From contig QIAS01000038.1 of the NCBI GenBank assembly GCA_003225615.1, positions 1 through 12,302 of the forward strand: a stretch of DNA of 12,302 nucleotides, in the 5' to 3' direction. Position numbers and translations under genes: made by a program. Below, one piece after another: positions 7,168 to 12,302 of the stretch (its first letter is position 1; every line of letters starts with the position of its first letter). Origin of the DNA: Acidobacteriota bacterium (GTDB taxonomy: Bacteria; Acidobacteriota; Terriglobia; Terriglobales; Acidobacteriaceae). The notes beneath the pieces were generated by a model, which was not told the origin of the DNA, did no database searches, and saw only the letters and a program-made list of their open reading frames with translations.

Positions 7168-8024
7168 AAGTAGGATTCATCGGCTTAGGACACATGGGAT
7201 CAGGCATGGCTCGCAACCTCATCAAGGCTGGGCACAACCTCGTGGTTTACAACCGGACGCGGAGCCGGGCGGAGGCATTTCGGTCAGCGGGCGCAGTAGT
7301 TGCGGAAAGTCCAGGCGAGGCTGCGGTCGGTGTAGAGGCGCTGATTACGATGCTCTCGGATGACCGTGCAGTCGAGGATTCTGTGCTTGGTCCGGGACGA
7401 GCTCTGGAGTCGCTGCCCGCCGGGTCTGTTCACGCGGGGATGAGCACGGTCAGCGCAGCATTATCGCGGCGCCTGGAGGCAGCGCATCGGGACAAGCAAC
7501 AATACTATGTGGCCGCTCCAGTGTTTGGCCGTCCTGATGCGGCGGCCGCAGCAAAACTCTTCATTGTCGCCGCCGGTCCCAGCCAACAAATTGAGCGCTG
7601 CCAGCCTTTGTTCGATGTGCTCGGTCAGAAAACATTCCTTGTGGATGAAAAACCGCCAGCCGCGAATGTTGTAAAGCTGACGGGAAACTTTCTGATCACC
7701 ACCGCAATTGAAAGCCTGGCCGAGGCGTATGCGCTGGTCAGCAAGGCAGGAACTTCATCGCTATTTGCGGCGCCCATCTACCGCAACTACGCCGGGATCA
7801 TCGCCAATCATCAGTTCGAACCGGCAGGGTTCAAACTACCACTCGGGCTGAAAGATAACCGGCTTGTACTCGCTCTGGCGGAAGAAGCCGCTGTACCTAT
7901 GCCGATGGCCAGTCTTATTCACGACCGCTTCCTCGCAGCGATGGCGCAGAACTTGAGCGAGGCGGATTGGAGCGCAATTGCGCGCATTTCCTTCAAGGAG
8001 GCGGGGATTGAAAAAGCAGCATAG
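7164..8024 (+). CDS. Beta-hydroxyacid dehydrogenase / 3-hydroxyisobutyrate dehydrogenase-like NAD(P) reductase
   Basis: The gene encodes 286 residues from ATG 7164, with AGGAAG at 7151-7156, a seven-base spacing. The Rossmann motif GLGHMGSGMA (7-16) sits at the very N-terminus, and NRT (30-32) follows the second strand, where cofactor preference is set; an Arg there usually favours NADP(H). The catalytic lysine motif NVVKLTGNF places Lys171 and Asn175 as in the family, and GLKDN (228-232) matches the conserved KD segment. The usual substrate-binding D-A-P-V-S-G-G is changed to A-A-P-V-F-G-R-P (117-124). That hints at an unusual substrate or a relative of the glyoxylate/succinic semialdehyde reductase or imine reductase branches. 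It overlaps the aldehyde dehydrogenase by four bases and is followed after 50 bases by the PfpI gene. Confidence 0.9.
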   Translation: MKVGFIGLGHMGSGMARNLIKAGHNLVVYNRTRSRAEAFRSAGAVVAESPGEAAVGVEALITMLSDDRAVEDSVLGPGRALESLPAGSVHAGMSTVSAALSRRLEAAHRDKQQYYVAAPVFGRPDAAAAAKLFIVAAGPSQQIERCQPLFDVLGQKTFLVDEKPPAANVVKLTGNFLITTAIESLAEAYALVSKAGTSSLFAAPIYRNYAGIIANHQFEPAGFKLPLGLKDNRLVLALAEEAAVPMPMASLIHDRFLAAMAQNLSEADWSAIARISFKEAGIEKAA

Positions 8025-8074
8025 ATTTTGGTGTGGCTCTGTTCACCGGGCAGCACAAGAAAGGGAGAAAGACA

Positions 8075-8638
8075 ATGAACGAACTCAAAGGACTAAAAGT
8101 TGCAATTCTGATTACTGATGGTTTTGAGCAGGTTGAAATGGTTAAGCCGCGGCAGGCGCTCTCTGCAGCTGGCGCCCAGACCAGTATTGTGTCACCCAAG
8201 AATGATGAGGTCCGAGGCTGGAAGTTCACGGAATGGGGGGATAAATTTCCGGTTGATAAACCGCTGACCGACGCCCAAGCCGACGATTTCGACGCGTTAT
8301 TGTTGCCTGGTGGCGTGATGAATCCCGATAAGCTGCGCATCGAGCCCAAAGCGGTAGCGTTCGTGAAGCACTTCTTCGACGCGAACAAGCCAGTCGCAGT
8401 GATTTGTCATGGACCATGGACAATCATTGAGGCGGGGGCAGCCCGCGGTCGGCGGATTGCGTCATGGCCATCGCTCAAAACCGATCTGCGGAATGCAGGT
8501 GCGGAATGGGTGGATGAAGAGGTAGTCACCGACGAGGATGTGGTATCGAGCCGAAAGCCCGATGACATCCCGGCGTTCAATCGCGGCATGATCGAGTTGT
8601 TTAGCCGCTCGAAGAGTCAGGCGCCGAAGGCGGCGTAA
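8075..8638 (+). CDS. DJ-1/PfpI family protein (YhbO-like)
   Basis: The gene encodes 187 residues from ATG 8075, supported by GGGAG at 8063-8067 seven bases upstream. An in-frame GTG at 8033 lacks such a site. It is a type I glutamine amidotransferase-like fold of the DJ-1/PfpI superfamily. It has LKVAILITDGFEQVEM with the conserved Glu18, DALLLPGG (73-80), and the nucleophile elbow AVICHGPW with Cys111 and His112. This matches the YhbO/PfpI/general stress protein 18 subgroup. Members have been reported as glyoxalase III, protein deglycases or stress-resistance proteins, and the deglycase claim is debated. No signal peptide, so cytoplasmic. Its place among four redox enzymes acting on carbonyls fits methylglyoxal or glyoxal handling. 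The C-terminal tail KSQAPKAA is short and probably disordered. Confidence 0.93.
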   Translation: MNELKGLKVAILITDGFEQVEMVKPRQALSAAGAQTSIVSPKNDEVRGWKFTEWGDKFPVDKPLTDAQADDFDALLLPGGVMNPDKLRIEPKAVAFVKHFFDANKPVAVICHGPWTIIEAGAARGRRIASWPSLKTDLRNAGAEWVDEEVVTDEDVVSSRKPDDIPAFNRGMIELFSRSKSQAPKAA

Positions 8639-8686
8639 AGCCCAAAATTTTTACGAACGCGCTATTTCGTTCTGGAGCAGGTTGTC

Positions 8687-9538
8687 ATGTTAACCAGCAC
8701 TATCATTCGCACGACTACGCTTCCGCTCGGAGAAGCTGTTCCTGTCCTCGGGCAAGGCACGTGGGGAATGGCCGAAGGGAAGCACCCACGAGACGATGAG
8801 ATTAAAGCGTTGCGTACTGGTCTCGATCTGGGGATGACGTTGATCGACACGGCCGAAATGTACGCTGACGGCGGCGCAGAGCTGCTTGTGGGCGAGGCGA
8901 TTCACGGACGGCGGGACGAAGTCTTTCTGGTGAGTAAAGTGCTTCCGCAAAATGCCACTCGGAACGGTACCATCGCGGCATGCGCGCGCAGCCTGCGGCG
9001 GCTGAACACGAGCTCAATCGATCTTTACCTTCTGCACTGGCGTGAGTCGATTCCGCTCGATGAAACGCTGGAGGCTTTTGACAAACTGGTGCAGGCCGGG
9101 AAGATCCGCTACTGGGGAGTCAGCAATTTCGACGTGTCCGATATGGAAGATGTGCTGCGCTTACCAACCGGCGCGAACGTTGCGACGGACCAGGTGCTCT
9201 ATAACCTGACGCGGCGTGGCATCGAGTACGATCTGCTGCCCTGGTGCCGGCAGCGCAAGATCCCGATCATGGCCTACTCACCAGTCGAACACGGCCGGCT
9301 ACCTAACAATCCTGAACTGAAGCGCATAGCAAAGCAACACCGGGCTAAGCCCGCTCAGATCGCGCTGGCATGGGTGCTTCGCCAGGATAAGATTATCGCT
9401 ATCCCGAAGGCAGGAGTTCCGGAACACGTTCGTGAGAATCGTGCAGCACTGGATATCCAGCTGACGGAGACGGATCTGGCTGATCTGGATCGCGCATTTC
9501 CGCCGCCCACTCGAAAGCAGCCGCTCGCGATGCTCTAG
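8687..9538 (+). CDS. Aldo/keto reductase
   Basis: This 283-residue (beta/alpha)8-barrel NADPH-dependent carbonyl reductase starts at ATG 8687, with GGAG at 8674-8677, a nine-base spacing. The catalytic tetrad is complete: Asp54 and Tyr59 in [14 protein letters not shown], Lys84 in LVSKVLP, and His117 in DLYLLHW. GVSNF, VLYNL, AYSPV and the cofactor segment AIPKAG follow in family order. The sequence resembles bacterial AKRs of the YeaE/DkgA type, which reduce methylglyoxal and 2-keto sugars; the precise substrate is inference. It is the last of the five enzymes, 48 bases after the PfpI gene. No terminator is visible behind it, so transcription may continue into the next gene. Confidence 0.94.
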   Translation: MLTSTIIRTTTLPLGEAVPVLGQGTWGMAEGKHPRDDEIKALRTGLDLGMTLIDTAEMYADGGAELLVGEAIHGRRDEVFLVSKVLPQNATRNGTIAACARSLRRLNTSSIDLYLLHWRESIPLDETLEAFDKLVQAGKIRYWGVSNFDVSDMEDVLRLPTGANVATDQVLYNLTRRGIEYDLLPWCRQRKIPIMAYSPVEHGRLPNNPELKRIAKQHRAKPAQIALAWVLRQDKIIAIPKAGVPEHVRENRAALDIQLTETDLADLDRAFPPPTRKQPLAML

Positions 9539-9625
9539 GCGAGCCCATGCTCCAGGCAACCCGAGCCCAAAGATAAAAGTCATACCGACTGCGGCGACAA
9601 GATTTTCATCAGGCGAAACGGTCAC

Positions 9626-10153
9626 ATGCCAAGTCGAAGCATGGCGGGTTGGAGGTGCAGCGCTTGCGGTGGCCTGATTACGAGTGTCGATGATGGCTGG
9701 GTGGAATGGCTCGCCACCGAGGGAGCCCATGGCGACACCGTCCTTAAAGGCGTGAGGCTGGTTCATCGAACCCGGCCCGGCGGTTCCCGTCAAAGCGCGT
9801 GCCACTACGATTTTCGTAACGAATTTCGCAAGAATAGAAGCATTGTTGAAGGGTTGCCGCTTGCAAGATTCGTAGGTCCAGACGGTCTCATGCTCTTGCT
9901 GTTTTTTCTGGCGTTGGGCGAAATGCCAAAAGATGATGTTCTTGAACTTGCCAAGCGAGTTCAGATTCCGGGATACGAGCAAACGCGTGAACTGTTTCAA
10001 GAAGCTAGGGACAAGGGAGTCGTCGCACCTGCGATCGGGGAGCGGTACTACCTGCAATCTGAAATAGAAGCGTTGTTCAGGTGGGCAGGGCACAAAGGGA
10101 AACCAGTTCGAGCAGCGCAAGACCGGGCCCTCAAGCAAAAACGAGCACACTAG
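9626..10153 (+). CDS. Conserved protein with N-terminal CxxC, unknown function
   Basis: This is a 175-residue reading frame starting at ATG 9626; ATG 9641 is also possible. Neither has a strong ribosome site (AGG at 9611-9613 is the best). The N-terminus has WRCSACGGLI (Cys11, Cys14), then DDGWVEWL, a GVRLVHR strand and a third Cys/His/Tyr group, SACHYDF (about 57-63). This could complete a zinc-ribbon or other metal site. The middle part has LPLARFVGPDGLMLLLFFL (about 77-95), hydrophobic but short. The C-terminal half is helical, with an RVQIPGYEQTRELF segment, and ends with a basic tail. I recall uncharacterised proteins with the same WVEWL, LVHH, GPDGLM and IPGYE blocks in Proteobacteria and Acidobacteriota, which supports a real gene, but no role is known to me. 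A long antisense frame over the same bases looks like a shadow. Confidence 0.75.
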   Translation: MPSRSMAGWRCSACGGLITSVDDGWVEWLATEGAHGDTVLKGVRLVHRTRPGGSRQSACHYDFRNEFRKNRSIVEGLPLARFVGPDGLMLLLFFLALGEMPKDDVLELAKRVQIPGYEQTRELFQEARDKGVVAPAIGERYYLQSEIEALFRWAGHKGKPVRAAQDRALKQKRAH

Positions 10154-10373
10154 AGATCAACTCTGCCGCAAAGAGTTCGCACGCGAGCCGTAGCTGGCTC
10201 GACCCAATCGTACGTTCCTACCGCTTAAGTCCTACAGCGATGACTATCTTGAGTCCAGTGTCCTGCTACGTATTCCTTCGGAGTGGCCGTCTATGCTCAG
10301 GAGGAATTGTTAGCGCTCCATTCACTCGGTAGCATCCAGGGTGAGGACATAAAACGAGTTTGAGGAGGAGAGC
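10154..10373. other. Intergenic region upstream of the DUF4136 gene
   Basis: These 220 bases hold no convincing gene. CGAGCC (10184-10189) and GGCTCG (10196-10201) form a six-base-pair hairpin with a six-base loop, without a following T run, so it is not a standard terminator. A promoter for the downstream DUF4136 gene is expected here, but none can be assigned with confidence. Confidence 0.35.
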
Positions 10374-10895
10374 ATGAAGCGGGAACACCGTTCGGCAACG
10401 ATTTTCGTTATCGGATTGCTTGTTGCGGTTAGCGCCCTGGCGATGGAGGTCCGGACTGATTTTGACCATCACGCTAACTTCAGTCAGTACAAGACCTATT
10501 CCTGGGCAAAGGTGGACACACCCGATCCGCTCTGGAACGACCGGGTCAAAGAAGCAGTCGATCGAGCTTTGACGGCGAAGGGGTTCTCACAAGTGCCGGC
10601 TGGCGGAGACGTTTCTGTGGTTGCGGTTGGAACTACCCGCGCCAAGCCAACCCTGCGGACGTTCTACGACGGATTTGACGGTTGGATGTGGGGCGGATTC
10701 GGCAATGCGACTACCACCGTCGAAAACTACACAGAGGGAACACTCGTTGTGGACTTGTTCGACACCAATACCAAACACCTGATTTGGCGGGGTTCCGCTA
10801 GTGACGTTCTGAGCGGCAAACCAGAAAAGGACGAAAAGAAGCTGGAAAAGGCTGTTTCCAAAATGTTCGAGCATTTTCCACCGCAACTGGGCTAA
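10374..10895 (+). CDS. Exported DUF4136 domain protein
   Basis: The gene encodes 173 residues from ATG 10374 behind a very strong ribosome site (AGGAGGAG, 10363-10370), suggesting high expression. Residues 1-23 form a signal peptide (MKREHRSAT, then IFVIGLLVAVSALA), cleaved probably after ALA. Most DUF4136 proteins are lipoproteins with a Cys at this point; here none is present, so it is likely a free periplasmic protein. The domain is recognised from the opening VRTDFDHHANFSQYKTYSW, a helix with AVDRALTAKGF, the GTLVVDLFDTNTKHLIWRGSA block and a final amphipathic helix KKLEKAVSKMFEHFPP. A Gly/Trp-rich insertion lies at about 100-112. DUF4136 function is unknown; it is a common envelope protein in Bacteroidota, Proteobacteria and Acidobacteriota. 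It ends 139 bases before dnaK. Confidence 0.92.
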   Translation: MKREHRSATIFVIGLLVAVSALAMEVRTDFDHHANFSQYKTYSWAKVDTPDPLWNDRVKEAVDRALTAKGFSQVPAGGDVSVVAVGTTRAKPTLRTFYDGFDGWMWGGFGNATTTVENYTEGTLVVDLFDTNTKHLIWRGSASDVLSGKPEKDEKKLEKAVSKMFEHFPPQLG

Positions 10896-10923
10896 GTCCG
10901 CCGGATCGTGAAAGTGGCCGGCG

Positions 10924-10942
10924 TCGGAATTATTGCTTCCGA
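10924..10942 (+). other. Small hairpin between the DUF4136 gene and dnaK
   Basis: TCGGAA (10924-10929) and TTCCGA (10937-10942) form a perfect six-base-pair stem around a seven-base loop, 28 bases after the DUF4136 stop. Only a short T run follows (10949-10951, after GGCTCC). It may be a weak terminator or an attenuating structure in the dnaK leader. Confidence 0.25.
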
Positions 10943-11034
10943 GGCTCCTTTGCGACGAAGTATCTAGCCCCGATCGAAGACTCATCTTTACGCGGCGCTT
11001 TACTGAGCATTCATAAATTTCGGAGGTTCCCACA

Positions 11035-12302
11035 ATGGCCAAGATTATCGGCATCGATCTCGGAACTACTAATTCGGTCGTAGCGGTGATGGAGGGGGGC
11101 GAGCCCAAGGTCATCCCTAATGAGGAGGGTAGCCGGACGACCCCGTCCGTGGTTGCATTTACAAAAACCGGAGAGCGCTTGGTTGGGCAAGTGGCCAAGC
11201 GACAGGCTATTACAAATCCCGAGAACACCATTTATTCCATCAAGCGCTTCATGGGGCGGCGCTACGAGGAAGTGAGCGAAGAACTGAAGATGGTCCCCTA
11301 TAAAGTGGAGCGCGAGGGGGACCATGTGGTCATCGTGGCGCAGGGGAAGAAGTACACGCCGCAAGAAATCTCCGCCATGATTCTGCAGAAGCTCAAAAAA
11401 GCTGCGGAAGACTACTTGGGAGAAAAGGTCAATGACGCGGTGATCACCGTCCCTGCCTACTTTAATGATGCCCAGCGCCAGGCCACCAAAGATGCAGGCA
11501 GGATTGCCGGCCTGGACGTGAAGCGCATTATCAATGAGCCCACGGCGGCTGCACTGGCCTACGGATTCGACAAGAAAAAGGACGAGATTATCTCCGTTTA
11601 CGATTTTGGTGGTGGCACATTTGACATCTCGATTCTGCAGGTTGGCGACGGCATGATCGAAGTGCGCGCTACCAACGGCGACACGCACCTGGGCGGCGAC
11701 AACATCGATCAGCGAATCGTGAACTGGCTCATTGACGAATTCAGGAAGGACGAAGGCGTGGACCTGCGAGCCAAGGGAAACGAAATGGCATTGCAACGCC
11801 TGCGCGATGCTGCCGAGCGCGCCAAGATCGAACTCTCCAGCACGATGGAGACAGAGATCAATCTACCCTTCATCACCGCCGATGCGAATGGTCCCAAGCA
11901 TCTGGTCAAAAAGCTGACCCGCGCAAAACTCGAAAGCATGGTTGAGGACCTCATTCAGCGTTCCGTTCCACCGTGCAGGCAATGCATGAAGGATGCCGAG
12001 GTGGACGCCAGCAAGATCAATGAAGTCGTGCTGGTAGGTGGGCAAACACGAATGCCACGCATCCAGCAATTGGTCAAAGAGTTGTTCGGCAAAGAGGGCA
12101 ACAAGAGTGTCAACCCGGACGAAGTGGTTGCGGTCGGCGCCGCGGTTCAGGGCGGGGTGCTCCAAGGCGAAGTGAAGGACATGTTACTGCTCGATGTCAC
12201 GCCACTGACGCTCTCCATTGAAACCCAGGGCGGGGTGGCTACACCGATGATTGCCCGCAACACGACGATTCCGACGCGCAAGGCGGAAATGTTCTCGACG
12301 GC
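11035..12302 (+). CDS. dnaK: Chaperone protein DnaK (Hsp70), 3'-partial
   Basis: The first 422 codons of DnaK are present; the family is about 640 residues, so the rest of the substrate-binding domain lies outside. ATG 11035 has GGAGG at 11022-11026, an eight-base spacing. The ATPase domain is intact: [11 protein letters not shown] (6-16), Lys70 in SIKRFMG, VPAYFND (139-145), [12 protein letters not shown] (166-177), [10 protein letters not shown] (190-199), LGGDN, and VGGQTRMP. The interdomain linker is [12 protein letters not shown] from residue 382, followed by SIETQGGV, where E. coli has GIETMGGV. The usual Cys15 is Val, and a CRQC motif occurs at 314-317. No grpE, dnaJ or hrcA is immediately upstream, so it may be a stand-alone or additional copy. 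No CIRCE operator was found in the 139-base upstream gap. Confidence 0.97.
   Translation, partial: MAKIIGIDLGTTNSVVAVMEGGEPKVIPNEEGSRTTPSVVAFTKTGERLVGQVAKRQAITNPENTIYSIKRFMGRRYEEVSEELKMVPYKVEREGDHVVIVAQGKKYTPQEISAMILQKLKKAAEDYLGEKVNDAVITVPAYFNDAQRQATKDAGRIAGLDVKRIINEPTAAALAYGFDKKKDEIISVYDFGGGTFDISILQVGDGMIEVRATNGDTHLGGDNIDQRIVNWLIDEFRKDEGVDLRAKGNEMALQRLRDAAERAKIELSSTMETEINLPFITADANGPKHLVKKLTRAKLESMVEDLIQRSVPPCRQCMKDAEVDASKINEVVLVGGQTRMPRIQQLVKELFGKEGNKSVNPDEVVAVGAAVQGGVLQGEVKDMLLLDVTPLTLSIETQGGVATPMIARNTTIPTRKAEMFST

Noticed and set aside
8033..8077. Earlier GTG start for the PfpI-family gene
   Set aside because: The 14 extra residues are not part of the family fold, while ATG 8075 has a good ribosome site at 8063-8067 that falls inside the would-be extension.
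8646..8652. AT-rich run (AAATTTT) after the PfpI gene as a terminator
   Set aside because: No stable GC-rich stem precedes it, and the next gene begins 48 bases later in the same direction.
9299..10150. 283-codon frame on the - strand overlapping the aldo/keto reductase end and the CxxC protein
   Set aside because: It runs antisense through the conserved C-terminus of the aldo/keto reductase and shows no recognisable domain or ribosome site. The piece opposite 9540-9625 (VTVSPDENLVAAVGMTF) looks mildly protein-like and membrane-like but is too short to support a remnant.
10310..10336. CIRCE-like heat-shock operator (TTAGCGCTC followed by a nine-base spacer)
   Set aside because: The left half differs from the consensus by one base, but the right half (GGTAGCATC) matches only three of nine positions. 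It also lies upstream of the DUF4136 gene rather than dnaK.
10987..11016. TTTACG / TCATAA as a sigma-70-type promoter for dnaK
   Set aside because: The -10 match is poor and it would leave only a very short leader before the ribosome site; no consensus heat-shock sigma site was seen either.
10587..11796. Two long - strand frames opposite the DUF4136 gene and dnaK
   Set aside because: Antisense frames opposite dnaK are a well-known coding artefact, and the + strand products are unambiguous.

Overview
This 12.3 kb window has 13 protein-coding genes, all on the + strand. The first (a BON protein) is cut by the left edge and the last (DnaK) by the right edge. No tRNA, rRNA, insertion sequence, phage gene or CRISPR array was seen. 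GC is moderate, most starts have GGAGG-type ribosome binding sites, and the set of families (triple-BON, PRC-barrel, FecR plus a Trp/Tyr-rich DUF6600-like domain, a small secreted helical protein, DUF4136, DnaK with an LTLSIET linker region) resembles what I know from soil Acidobacteriota. That assignment is inferred from family content; no marker gene confirms it.

Layout. (1) Positions 1-4507 form an envelope/stress block: a three-BON protein, a secreted helical protein followed by a good terminator (1346-1383), then a PRC-barrel protein, a large exported FecR/DUF6600-like protein with an unusual Asn-Val/Ile-Thr repeat, and a small conserved protein of unknown function. The last three are closely spaced and probably co-transcribed. 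(2) Positions 4666-9538 hold five NAD(P)- or thiol-dependent enzymes in a row: a zinc-independent MDR oxidoreductase, an aldehyde dehydrogenase, a beta-hydroxyacid dehydrogenase (4-bp overlap with the preceding gene), a DJ-1/PfpI protein and an aldo/keto reductase. Together they look like a reactive-aldehyde/carbonyl handling cluster. (3) Positions 9626-10153 encode an uncharacterised protein with an N-terminal CxxC. (4) Positions 10374-12302 hold an exported DUF4136 protein and the first 422 codons of a DnaK chaperone.

The common theme is protection: periplasmic or outer-membrane stress proteins, carbonyl detoxification and protein folding. The most plausible 'system' is a general stress-tolerance island. 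No defence system, toxin-antitoxin pair or mobile element is supported. The best leads are the repeat-bearing FecR/DUF6600-like protein with its neighbours, the five-enzyme cluster, and the three poorly characterised conserved proteins at 736, 4136 and 9626.
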